Positions 1 through 6,894 of a DNA stretch of 7,064 bases are shown here, one piece after another. Below the pieces are notes generated by a model. The model ran no database searches and was not told where the DNA came from. It worked only from the letters and a program-made list of their open reading frames with translations. The stretch is from JAFMPW01 sp040830565 (GTDB lineage Bacteria; Bacteroidota; Bacteroidia; Flavobacteriales; Flavobacteriaceae): contig JBFOMC010000261.1 of the NCBI GenBank assembly GCA_040830565.1, positions 1 to 7,064 on the forward strand, read 5' to 3'. The position numbers and the translations under genes are program-made. Within the stretch, counting starts at the first letter, position 1, and the number at the start of each line of letters is the position of its first letter.

Positions 1-1164
1 AATTTTTGTGATGAAAGCCAGATTACTACTAGCTTCCGCCGCACTATTCAGTAGTTGAACCAGAGTTTTCTTGTCTTCCTTATGAGGTGCCAGAAACTCG
101 GCCCAGGCCTCTTTCTTTGCAAGTCTTACCTCTTTCTTTATTTCCTTTTCAAGAGTAGTTAGCTGATCTTCTTCGGCAATTTTATTCTCAATGATCCATT
201 CTCTGAATCGTTTGTTGCAATCATTTTCCTTTTCCCAACTAAGTCGCTCTTCGCTTTTATATCGCTCATGCGACCCAGAGGTAGAATGACCCTGAGGCTG
301 GGTGAGCTCGGTTACATGAATCATAACCGGAACATGTTCTTCCCGGGCAATATCTGAAGCGTTTTCATAGGTATGGATGAGGGCCGTGTAGTCCCAACCT
401 CGTACTTTAAGTATTTCGTAACCAGGATTATTCTCATCTCTTTGAAAGCCAGAAAGAATTTCGGAAATATTTTCCTTGGTGGTCTGATATTTTGCCGGGA
501 CTGAAATTCCGTATTGATCGTCCCAAACACTAATGACCATGGGCACCTGAAGGACCCCGGCCGCATTGAAGGTTTCAAAAAAATGTCCTTCACTGGTACT
601 GGCATTTCCAATAGTACCCCAAGCCACCTCATTTCCGTTTTTTGAAAATTTGCTGGCGTCTATACCCTTAACATGACGATAAATCTTAGAAGCCTGTGCT
701 AGGCCTAAAAGTCTGGGCATTTGACCCGCAGTTGGAGAAATATCAGGGCTACTATTCTTCTGGGCAGTCAGGTCTTTCCAGCTTCCATCTTCATTTAAGC
801 TATAGGTGCCAAAATGACCTCCCATTTGCCTTCCTGCAGACATGGGCTCTTTTTCAATATCGGTAGTTGCATATAGGCCATGAAAGAAATCCTTAGCGCT
901 AAGCAAACCAAGTGCCATCATAAAAGTTTGGTCTCTGTAATACCCGCTTCTGAAGTCTCCGTCTCTAAAAGACCTAGCCATAGCTAACTGCGGAAGCTCT
1001 TTGCCATCTCCAAATATGCCAAACTTTGCTTTCCCGGTGAGTACTTCACGTCTACCCAGCAAACTGCATTCCCGGCTGGTGACAGCCACCTTATAATCAC
1101 CTAGTATCTGTGCCCTGAAATCATCAAAAGAAATGTCGTCACTTGATTGCAATTTTACATCCAT
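1..1164 (-). CDS. 2-oxoacid dehydrogenase E1 component, alpha half (partial; probable alpha/beta fusion)
   Basis: Thiamine-diphosphate-dependent E1 enzyme that decarboxylates a 2-oxoacid (branched-chain or pyruvate-like; substrate not decidable here) and passes the acyl group to the E2 lipoyl domain of a cytoplasmic dehydrogenase complex. 388 codons are open from the ATG at 1164 to the window edge with no stop, so the 3' part lies outside. Visible landmarks: an N-terminal helical region; the 'YYRDQ' segment at about residues 75-79; the 'GGHFG...SPTAGQMPRLLGLA' stretch at about 115-156, matching the E1-alpha region before the cofactor site; the ThDP/Mg motif at 186-216, here GNASTSEG...WDDQYGIS instead of the usual GDG...NN; and 'QGHSTSGSHERY' at 291-302, matching the HGHSxSD...YR loop of E1-alpha. 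The charged helical tail after residue 305 resembles E1-alpha ends. Bacteroidota commonly carry such E1 proteins as one alpha/beta chain of about 700-800 residues, and I infer the beta half follows. The start is supported by a promoter about 20 bases upstream. No clear Shine-Dalgarno sequence is present. Confidence 0.87.
   Translation of the reverse strand, partial: MDVKLQSSDDISFDDFRAQILGDYKVAVTSRECSLLGRREVLTGKAKFGIFGDGKELPQLAMARSFRDGDFRSGYYRDQTFMMALGLLSAKDFFHGLYATTDIEKEPMSAGRQMGGHFGTYSLNEDGSWKDLTAQKNSSPDISPTAGQMPRLLGLAQASKIYRHVKGIDASKFSKNGNEVAWGTIGNASTSEGHFFETFNAAGVLQVPMVISVWDDQYGISVPAKYQTTKENISEILSGFQRDENNPGYEILKVRGWDYTALIHTYENASDIAREEHVPVMIHVTELTQPQGHSTSGSHERYKSEERLSWEKENDCNKRFREWIIENKIAEEDQLTTLEKEIKKEVRLAKKEAWAEFLAPHKEDKKTLVQLLNSAAEASSNLAFITKI
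517..609 (-). other. ThDP/Mg2+ binding motif of E1, variant form
   Basis: Residues 186-216 of the E1 protein. Canonical E1-alpha subunits have GDG followed about 27 residues later by NN, where the Asp and the second Asn ligate the Mg2+ that holds the diphosphate. Here the start reads G-N-A-S-T-S-E-G and the end reads W-D-D-Q-Y-G-I-S, so the acid and amide residues appear exchanged. The surrounding TSEG and QYGIS residues are kept, which makes the alignment secure. Confidence 0.7.
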
Positions 1165-1185
1165 CGGGCCTAGTAGAATTTTCCA

Positions 1186-1217
1186 CAAAAGTATCAAAAT
1201 AGATCGTTAATTCCAAT
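1186..1217 (-). promoter_or_regulatory. Bacteroidota-type promoter of the E1 gene
   Basis: On the minus strand TACTTTTG (1193-1186) matches the Bacteroidota -7 consensus TAnnTTTG exactly. An ATTG (1217-1214) lies 20 bases upstream, at the place and with most of the sequence of the TTTG -33 box. The inferred transcription start is near 1180, giving a leader of about 16 bases before the ATG at 1164. This supports that ATG as the start and indicates that the E1 gene does not depend on read-through from the upstream gene. Confidence 0.6.
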
Positions 1218-1226
1218 GACCTGTTG

Positions 1227-1247
1227 GATTAATTCATTAAATTAATC
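1227..1247. repeat. Perfect 8-bp inverted repeat upstream of the E1 promoter
   Basis: GATTAATT (1227-1234) and AATTAATC (1240-1247) are exact reverse complements separated by CATTA. The repeat sits about 10 bases upstream of the -33 box of the E1 promoter, where an activator or repressor dimer could bind. The arms are almost entirely A/T, and the DNA around them is AT-rich, so chance is a real alternative. A hairpin role is unlikely because only one G-C pair would hold each stem. Confidence 0.3.
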
Positions 1248-1290
1248 TTAAAAAAAGGCTTCTAATGTGTCAATTTGTTAAGTATGCTAC

Positions 1291-1313
1291 AATAAAATCC
1301 TATTTTATTAGGA
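1291..1313 (-). terminator. Weak hairpin plus T-rich tail after the barrel gene
   Basis: Read on the minus strand, TCCTA (1313-1309) and TAGGA (1302-1298) form a perfect 5-bp stem around a 6-base A/T loop, followed at once by TTTTATT (1297-1291). It begins 12 bases after the TAA of the 945-codon gene. Position and order fit a rho-independent terminator, but the stem is short with two G-C pairs, so it would be weak. Confidence 0.35.
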
Positions 1314-1325
1314 ATATTGCAAAAA

Positions 1326-4163
1326 TTAAAACCACTTCCTTGTAAACAGCCCGATAAGTGTTTTAGGGCTAATAGTGACTACAAATCGAATTTTTTCATC
1401 GTAGTTTGGCTGACTTATTTCCCAGCCGTTGTTGGAGTGGAGAGGGAAGTAAAGTTCAAAGTAATCTGTAACCAGATTTAGCCGAATTCCGGAATCGTAA
1501 ACAAACCTCGTACTTTCTCCTTTGTTTTTAATGAAGCCCACATCGCCATATAATTCTATCCATCTCCAAATATTAATACTGGCATTGGTAGTAGCCATCC
1601 AATCGTTGGCAAACGGATTTTCCAATCTTGACTTAAAACCGCCTTCGGCGATTATTATTTGCTGACTGACAATTCCGGAATCCTCTGATCTACCAAGATA
1701 GCCATAGTCAAACAAATAATCTGTTGGCCTATCCAGGGCAAAACTAAAAAAGTCGGAACCGGTCTTATTTCTCAAAAATTTACCAGCAAAAAATCGCAGA
1801 TTTAATTGGCGATTATTCTCGAATAATTTTCTGTATTCCAAATTGAAAGCAAGCTTGGTAAAATTACTGGCATGCTGCCCATCAGCAAACCAAGAAAAAT
1901 AGTCTATTATACCATTGTTATAGCTGTTAAAGCGAACATTAAAAACACTGTAATCCGGATCAGTCTCCAGATCGCCCAGGGCGGGATCAATGGTTCTGAA
2001 AACATTTACGTGCCGCAATACCAGGGATTGCCTTTTATTCGAGATGAGGTTATCCGATCGCCATCCAAAACCTATCGAGGGTGTAATGGTAGAATACCTT
2101 GAGTTGGTTTGAAAATGATATGAGGAGCCACCGAGGGAATAGTTGGTGACGTACATACCACTTTTTTTATGGTACTGCCTGTAATTGAATCGGGCATATC
2201 CCACCAAAGCTCGCTCTAGCATGGCATAAGAGGGAGCAAAGTCGAAAATAAACGGACGTTCCAGGAGCGTTTTGTTCGTCAGTCTCAGCCCTGGTGTTAG
2301 ACCGTCATATACATTGAAGTTGGCTATGGGCATATAAAAGATCTGATTGTAATAAGGGTCTTCAGAGTCTTTTAAAAATTGGAATTTAAGTTTTTTGTTA
2401 CTCGAAAAGAAACCATTCAAGGTTTTCCAGTTGTCGCGCTGATTGAATTCGGGAATTTTTTGGTCGTAATTGAGTACGAGTCGCTCTGCACCATTTCTCG
2501 GAATCTTGATAGTCTTTTCAGTTTTAATATCCTGGAACCAATATTTTGAAACTACAGAATCTTCTTTGATCCCAAATAGGGATATCGGTACATTAGTGCC
2601 TGTTTTATTCTTTAAAATAACCCCAAGCGAATCTTCTTCCTTGATGACCTTTTTTATTTTAAAGTCTATCCGATCACTGGTGTTCACATAGGCATCAAAA
2701 AACCAATTGATATCCTTGTCAGCATTCTTTTTCAAGATCTTTTCAAAATCCTCCTGTCTTACGTCCTTTAGTTTAAAGGCCTCATAGAATTCCATGACAC
2801 TTTTGTCTACCTTTTCCTTTCCGAGATATTCGGCCAGGTAAGCCAAGCCGAGTCCGGCCTTATACGTATTCGCAATTTTTTGATTGAACTTTATGAGTGA
2901 GTCGTTTGGTGTACTCAAGGCCTGATCCAGGTTTTTCCTGGCGGTAAGCATGTAGAGAAATGGATATTGTTCGTTAAAACCCATTTCTGCAAGGTGAAAA
3001 CCGCGAACCCCCCAGAGATTAGACAACTTTCCCAGGAGTTTTTGATTGGGGTAAAATTGATCTACGAACTTTATCATGAGATAATTCACCAAGGCATCGG
3101 CCACCCATTTCTCTTTTCTTGGGTTTAGAAATACAGTCTCCCGCATATAGCTGTTCAAAGCGGTTTTTAAAAACTTCATTTCAAATTGAAACTGAGCCTC
3201 GTAGGGTCTTATAAAAGAGGGGAGCTGATTGAGGCCGTAAAGAGGATTCTTGTTGAAATCGACCTCACTTACCAATAGTTGTTCATAAGGGAAATCTCCC
3301 AAATTCTCATGAATGAATTTGGTGATTCTATTGATGGAGACACCCTGTAAAATTTCATCATATCTGTTAGAACTGATGTCGGTAACAACAATGAGATGGC
3401 CCGTTACATGTTTAATGAATCTTTTGGAGGGATTGAGAATTATATCACAATTCTTTCTACTGACTCCTTTTAAAGAGGCATACTGACTACCTGGAAAAGA
3501 AGTAATGCTCACCTCGTTGAAATTGGTGCCCAGATAAAGGGAATCTGGGAAAATAAAGTTTATGTTGGTATCCGTAATATCGGTGTAGAGATCCTCCAGA
3601 TTTTTATTGGAGTAAAGTTGCCACGCTCCGTCATAGACGGCGGGGGTAAGGTACCAGTCTTTGAGGTAGTAGCCCCCCCTGCTGCTGTAACCATAAGGTG
3701 TAAATTTGTTTGAAGGCAGTTTTACCGTATAGGTAATGAAGAATTTAGTAGCTTTTCCGGGAGCTAAAGGTTTGTTGAGAATAAACTTTACCAGGTCTTC
3801 TCCGGTAGTACGCTGCCATTCTAAACCTCTGTATTCGTCATCAACAACACTGATGATTTCTGTAGCACCGCGCTCGTCGTCTTTTGCCAAATGAAGGCTT
3901 TTTTTAAAGTCCTCTGCAAATCGTTTGGCCAGGGCCGTATTTTTATTAGAGTAGGCGTGGGCCCAATCATTAAAATACAATGTATTTAAGGTGTCTTTAG
4001 AATCATTCGAATAAATAAATTCTTGTTGAATGTTGATGGTTTGGGTCTCCGCTTCTAAGGTTGCTGTCAGCGAATTGCTGTGCTGCGCAAAGGATACAGC
4101 ACCACCCAGCAGTAAAAGCACCCAAAGGGTATACCTTTCAAGTTGTAGACCGTTTGGCTTCAT
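1326..4163 (-). CDS. Exported M1-aminopeptidase-like protein with C-terminal beta-barrel, active site lost
   Basis: 945 residues with a signal peptide: K2 and R10 precede a hydrophobic core at about 12-25, with a likely cleavage after SFA (residue 26). Residues about 30-270 resemble the N-terminal beta-domain of M1 peptidases, and about 270-490 the thermolysin-like domain: 'KWVADALVNYL' (352-362) aligns with the WLNEGFATYL helix, and 'TYKAGLGLAYLAEYLG' (433-448) with the tyrosine-bearing YxKG helix. The zinc motif HExxH-x18-E is replaced: the aligned residues are K333-T-A-L-N337 and D356. The GxMEN substrate loop reads GLNQLP (310-315). Peptidase activity is therefore doubtful. Residues about 600-945 show alternating aromatic/hydrophobic strands with Asn/Gly-rich turns and end in Phe, as outer-membrane beta-barrels do. 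Inference: an outer-membrane-anchored scaffold or binding protein. The ATG is chosen because it opens a good signal peptide and lies 4 bases after the LOG stop, implying translational coupling. Databases may label such proteins simply as aminopeptidases. Confidence 0.82.
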   Translation of the reverse strand: MKPNGLQLERYTLWVLLLLGGAVSFAQHSNSLTATLEAETQTINIQQEFIYSNDSKDTLNTLYFNDWAHAYSNKNTALAKRFAEDFKKSLHLAKDDERGATEIISVVDDEYRGLEWQRTTGEDLVKFILNKPLAPGKATKFFITYTVKLPSNKFTPYGYSSRGGYYLKDWYLTPAVYDGAWQLYSNKNLEDLYTDITDTNINFIFPDSLYLGTNFNEVSITSFPGSQYASLKGVSRKNCDIILNPSKRFIKHVTGHLIVVTDISSNRYDEILQGVSINRITKFIHENLGDFPYEQLLVSEVDFNKNPLYGLNQLPSFIRPYEAQFQFEMKFLKTALNSYMRETVFLNPRKEKWVADALVNYLMIKFVDQFYPNQKLLGKLSNLWGVRGFHLAEMGFNEQYPFLYMLTARKNLDQALSTPNDSLIKFNQKIANTYKAGLGLAYLAEYLGKEKVDKSVMEFYEAFKLKDVRQEDFEKILKKNADKDINWFFDAYVNTSDRIDFKIKKVIKEEDSLGVILKNKTGTNVPISLFGIKEDSVVSKYWFQDIKTEKTIKIPRNGAERLVLNYDQKIPEFNQRDNWKTLNGFFSSNKKLKFQFLKDSEDPYYNQIFYMPIANFNVYDGLTPGLRLTNKTLLERPFIFDFAPSYAMLERALVGYARFNYRQYHKKSGMYVTNYSLGGSSYHFQTNSRYSTITPSIGFGWRSDNLISNKRQSLVLRHVNVFRTIDPALGDLETDPDYSVFNVRFNSYNNGIIDYFSWFADGQHASNFTKLAFNLEYRKLFENNRQLNLRFFAGKFLRNKTGSDFFSFALDRPTDYLFDYGYLGRSEDSGIVSQQIIIAEGGFKSRLENPFANDWMATTNASINIWRWIELYGDVGFIKNKGESTRFVYDSGIRLNLVTDYFELYFPLHSNNGWEISQPNYDEKIRFVVTISPKTLIGLFTRKWF
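1329..2366 (-). other. Predicted outer-membrane beta-barrel domain
   Basis: Residues about 600-945 of the M1-like protein. The stretch is rich in alternating strands with Tyr/Phe/Trp girdles and short Asn/Asp/Gly turns (for example around 655-662, 690-701, 785-795, 863-876 and 886-906). The protein ends in TRKWF with a terminal Phe, the feature read by the BAM machinery. The strand count was not determined. Confidence 0.65.
3096..3167 (-). other. Degenerate HExxH-x18-E zinc site
   Basis: Residues 333-356 of the barrel protein. Anchoring on the conserved tryptophan-bearing helix (KWVADALVNYL against WLNEGFATYL) places D356 at the glutamate zinc ligand. Counting back 19 residues puts N337 and K333 at the two histidines and T334 at the catalytic glutamate. 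All three zinc ligands and the general base are thus changed. The alignment was done by eye from spacing and the flanking helix. Confidence 0.6.
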
Positions 4164-4167
4164 GCAT

Positions 4168-4854
4168 TTAAAAATTGGGGCTCAGGATATTGCCTTTGTA
4201 GAAGGCATCTATAATTTCTACTACTTCGTCTTCCGTGTCGACAATTTTAATAAGATCTAGATCCGTTGCACTGATATTTCCGGCTGAAAGCATGGTAGTT
4301 TTTATCCAGTCGAATAATCCGGCCCAGAACTCGGATCCTACAAGGATAATTGGAAATGTCCCAATCTTGTTGGTTTGTATCAGGGTAATAGCCTCAAACA
4401 ACTCGTCTAGTGTACCAAAACCCCCTGGCATTACCACAAATCCCTGGGAGTATTTAACAAACATCACTTTTCTGACAAAGAAATAGTCAAAATCAAGACT
4501 TTTATCGTCATCTATATAAGGATTATCATGTTGCTCAAAAGGAAGATCTATATTTAGGCCAACAGAAGTACCTCCGGCTACACTTGCACCTTTATTCCCA
4601 GCCTCCATTATACCCGGACCTCCTCCTGTAATAATTCCGTAACCGGCTTCAGATACCTTTTTGGCAATACTGACGGCCATTTGGTAATATTTTGCATCCC
4701 CCTTTGTTCTGGCAGATCCAAAAATGGAAACACATGGCCCAATGGCACTCATCTTTTCAAAACCCATGACAAACTCTCCCATAATCTTGAATATTGCCCA
4801 GGAGTCGTTTGTTTTAATCTCGTTCCACCCTTTATGATGTTGTTCTTTTCTCAT
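4168..4854 (-). CDS. LOG-family protein (TIGR00730), cytokinin-riboside-monophosphate phosphoribohydrolase-like
   Basis: A 228-residue cytoplasmic Rossmann-fold protein of the LOG / YgdH-like family. Characterised members hydrolyse nucleoside 5'-monophosphates (classically N6-substituted AMP) to base plus ribose 5-phosphate. In bacteria outside plant associations the role is probably nucleotide salvage or clean-up, and the substrate is not known here. Diagnostic motifs: GGGPGIMEAGN at 77-87 (phosphate-binding loop), the R128-K129 pair in 'FFVRKVMF', and PGGFGTLDE at 143-151 with the catalytic-region glutamate E151. Length is normal for the long bacterial form with an N-terminal helix (residues 1-36). 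The first Met is used because residues 1-30 ('KGWNEIKTNDSWAIFKIMGEF') look like the conserved N-terminus of this subfamily. The gene is 117 bases downstream of uvrA with no strong promoter between, and 4 bases upstream of the barrel-protein gene, so it is likely the middle gene of an operon. It appears intact. Confidence 0.93.
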   Translation of the reverse strand: MRKEQHHKGWNEIKTNDSWAIFKIMGEFVMGFEKMSAIGPCVSIFGSARTKGDAKYYQMAVSIAKKVSEAGYGIITGGGPGIMEAGNKGASVAGGTSVGLNIDLPFEQHDNPYIDDDKSLDFDYFFVRKVMFVKYSQGFVVMPGGFGTLDELFEAITLIQTNKIGTFPIILVGSEFWAGLFDWIKTTMLSAGNISATDLDLIKIVDTEDEVVEIIDAFYKGNILSPNF

Positions 4855-4971
4855 AGTTCTTACGGATAATGCTTTTGCCGGTATGAAGTTAGTCTATTCA
4901 ATTCACGAAAACCTCACATTTCTGTTTAAAAGAAAATGATGCCTTCTTTTTATCAAGGACTAAGGTAAAAT
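4855..4971. other. 117-bp gap between uvrA and the LOG gene
   Basis: This gap holds no coding frame of note. Read on the minus strand, the best -7-like sequences are TACCTTAG near the uvrA stop and TAACTTCA about 30 bases before the LOG ATG. Both miss the TAnnTTTG consensus, and neither has a proper -33 partner. A 7-bp A/T stem (AAAAGAA 4928-4934 with TTCTTTT 4944-4950) is too weak to call a terminator. Read-through from uvrA into the LOG gene therefore remains the simplest reading. Confidence 0.4.
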
Positions 4972-6843
4972 TTATATGTTTAGGAGCGCCTTGGAACGCT
5001 TTTGAAAACTAAGTTCCTTATTTAAGAACTCCGCAGTGTAACTTTTAGTATCTCTACTGATTTCTTCCGGAGAACCTTCTGCAACAACCATGCCGCCTCC
5101 ACGACCGCCTTCATAACCAATATCTATAATGTGGTCTACCATTTTAATAACATCCATGTTGTGCTCAATAACTAAAACGGTATTTCCTTTATCTACCAAT
5201 TTATTTAAGACTTCCATGAGCACTCTAATATCCTCAAAATGTAGCCCTGTCGTGGGCTCGTCCAAGATGTAAAAGGTGTTTCCGGTATCTCGCTTAGAAA
5301 GTTCCGTAGCCAGTTTTACCCTTTGAGCTTCCCCTCCGGAAAGCGTTGTAGATTGCTGCCCTAGAGAAATATAGCCCAAACCAACATCCTGAATGGTTTT
5401 AAGTTTCCTGTGAATTTTGGGAATATTCTCAAAAAATGATACAGCCTCGTTAATGGTCATTTCAAGTACATCTGAAATAGATTTTCCCTTATATCTGATC
5501 TCAAGAGTTTCCCTATTGAATCGCTTGCCGTTGCAGGTTTCACAATCTACATAAACATCGGGCAGGAAGTTCATTTCAATAACACGTAAACCACCTCCCT
5601 GGCAGGTTTCACACCTACCTCCTTTTACGTTAAAGCTAAACCTTCCGGGCTTATAGCCTCTAATTGCCGCCTCCGGAGTCTTGGCAAAGAGCGAACGTAT
5701 CTCACTAAATACTCCGGTATAAGTTGCCGGATTAGACCTGGGAGTCCTTCCAATGGGGGATTGGTTGATATCTATAACCTTGTCTATATGTTCAAGGCCG
5801 CTGATCTTTTTATAGGGCATTGGTTTCTTTACTCCATTGAAATAGTGAGCATTCATAATAGGGTAAAGTGTCTCATTGACCAAAGTAGATTTTCCGCTGC
5901 CAGACACCCCGGTAACACCTATCATTTTTGCCAGGGGAAAGACTACTGAAATGTTTTTGAGATTATTTCCGGTACAACCTTCTAGACGTATAGATTTTCC
6001 ATTGCCCTTTCTTCGCTTCACGGGAACGGGGATGTCTTTCTTTCCGGTTATATAATCTGCTGTGAGGGTGGCATGATTCTTCAGCGCTTCAGGTTTTCCT
6101 TCAGAAATAATTTCCCCTCCGTGTTTTCCTGCTTTGGGCCCAATATCGATTACGTGATCTGCCCTTTCTATCATGTCTCTGTCATGTTCCACCACGATAA
6201 CGGAATTACCAATATCTCTTAGGGATTCTAAAGAAGTAATCAACCTATTATTATCGCGTTGATGGAGGCCAATACTGGGCTCGTCCAGGATATACAAAAC
6301 GCCAACAAGCTGGGAACCGATTTGAGTAGCCAGCCTTATACGCTGTGCTTCCCCTCCCGACAAGGATTTAGAACTTCTGTTGAGAGAAAGATAATCGAGC
6401 CCCACGTCGAGCATGAACCTGATACGGCTTCTAATCTCCTTTATGATCTCCTCAGCAATCTTCTTTTGGTTTCCATCCAAACTGCCTTCTAAGCCCGCAA
6501 AAAATGCTGCTAATTCGGCAATGTCCAATTGGGCTAATTCCGCAATATTTTTTTCACCAATCTTGAAGTAGAGCGACTCAATTTTTAGTCGTGAACCCTG
6601 GCATACTGGACATTCAATTTTGTCCATATATTCTTTAGCCCATCTTCTTATGGAAGTAGAATCGGTCTGATTGTATTGGGTTTTGATAAAATTGGCTATG
6701 CCTTCATAATCAATTTTATAAGCTCTTTTGATCCCCAGAGTTTTAGAATCTACCTCAAAGCTTTCCTCACCTCCGTAAAGGATAATCTGCAAGGCCTCAT
6801 CCGGAATCTTGTTTATCGGATCTGTAAGCTCAAAATAAAACAT
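4972..6843 (-). CDS. uvrA: UvrA, C-terminal two-thirds (open frame after the stops)
   Basis: UvrA is the damage-recognition ATPase of the UvrABC excision-repair nuclease: it dimerises, binds DNA lesions and loads UvrB. These 623 residues (full UvrA is about 940) hold, in order: a CPVC pair at 78-81; ABC signature I LSGGEAQRIRLA at 161-172; Walker B I ILDEPSIGLH at 185-194; H-loop VVEHD at 217-221; Walker A II GVSGSGKST at 312-320; the C-terminal zinc module CETC 411-414 with CETC 434-437, needed for damage recognition; signature II LSGGEAQRVKLA at 501-512; Walker B II ILDEPTTGLH at 526-535; and H-loop VIEHN at 558-562. Missing are the first Walker A, the UvrB-binding domain and most of the first zinc module, which lie before the stops. 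The ATG at 6843 is simply the first Met after the TAG and sits inside a region homologous to mid-UvrA, so it is not a natural start. Alone, the product would have one incomplete and one complete ATPase site. Confidence 0.85.
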   Translation of the reverse strand: MFYFELTDPINKIPDEALQIILYGGEESFEVDSKTLGIKRAYKIDYEGIANFIKTQYNQTDSTSIRRWAKEYMDKIECPVCQGSRLKIESLYFKIGEKNIAELAQLDIAELAAFFAGLEGSLDGNQKKIAEEIIKEIRSRIRFMLDVGLDYLSLNRSSKSLSGGEAQRIRLATQIGSQLVGVLYILDEPSIGLHQRDNNRLITSLESLRDIGNSVIVVEHDRDMIERADHVIDIGPKAGKHGGEIISEGKPEALKNHATLTADYITGKKDIPVPVKRRKGNGKSIRLEGCTGNNLKNISVVFPLAKMIGVTGVSGSGKSTLVNETLYPIMNAHYFNGVKKPMPYKKISGLEHIDKVIDINQSPIGRTPRSNPATYTGVFSEIRSLFAKTPEAAIRGYKPGRFSFNVKGGRCETCQGGGLRVIEMNFLPDVYVDCETCNGKRFNRETLEIRYKGKSISDVLEMTINEAVSFFENIPKIHRKLKTIQDVGLGYISLGQQSTTLSGGEAQRVKLATELSKRDTGNTFYILDEPTTGLHFEDIRVLMEVLNKLVDKGNTVLVIEHNMDVIKMVDHIIDIGYEGGRGGGMVVAEGSPEEISRDTKSYTAEFLNKELSFQKRSKALLNI

Positions 6844-6846
6844 ACG

Positions 6847-6849
6847 CTA
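6847..6849 (-). other. In-frame TAG in uvrA, three bases before the next ATG
   Basis: TAG follows FKQLETI and precedes RMFYFELTDPI. In related UvrA proteins this stretch reads roughly FKQ(L/F)E-x-I-A-x-R-Y-G-F-x-LTDPI, so the stop replaces a small residue (Ala/Gly type), which needs more than one base change from an Ala or Gly codon. The residues just after it (R-M-F-Y-F-E) also depart from the usual x-R-Y-G-F pattern, suggesting local divergence. Confidence 0.8.
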
Positions 6850-6891
6850 AATGGTCTCAAGCTGTTTAAAAGCCCAAAACTTTTTATACTC

Positions 6892-6894
6892 TCA
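6892..6894 (-). other. In-frame TGA in uvrA
   Basis: TGA stands where the UvrA family has glycine in the AGG-(I/L/F)-AP-x-G-E motif. GGA to TGA is a single G-to-T change. Flanking codons (GGIAPL before, EYKK after) keep the family sequence on both sides. Confidence 0.85.

Larger units (their letters stand above)
1165..1325. other. 161-bp intergenic region between the barrel gene and the E1 gene
   Basis: This gap holds, in minus-strand order, a weak terminator-like hairpin, an A/T-rich run including seven A on the plus strand (1250-1256), an 8-bp inverted repeat, and the E1 promoter. No open frame with coding character and no RNA gene was recognised. It is the only gap in the window large enough to carry a full set of control signals, and it separates two transcription units. 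Confidence 0.6.

Noticed and set aside
321..632. 103-codon open frame on the minus strand in a second frame
   Set aside because: It lies fully inside the E1 coding region, which is open over 388 codons with recognisable E1 motifs. The overlapping frame has no recognisable domain and an amino-acid make-up typical of an out-of-frame shadow.
4928..4950. Possible terminator after uvrA (AAAAGAA paired with TTCTTTT)
   Set aside because: The stem has seven pairs, only one of them G-C, around a 9-base loop. It is not distinguishable from chance in this A/T-rich gap.
4855..4971. Possible promoter of the LOG gene (TACCTTAG or TAACTTCA as -7)
   Set aside because: Neither matches TAnnTTTG, and no TTTG-like box lies 19-21 bases upstream. 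They were left out as regulatory features.
6847..6894. Recoding of TGA/TAG as sense codons (alternative genetic code or selenocysteine)
   Set aside because: The other genes have no in-frame TGA or TAG and all visible stops are TAA, so recoding cannot be formally excluded. But two different stops replacing a Gly and a small residue within 16 codons, with no visible SECIS-like hairpin, fit mutation or error far better.
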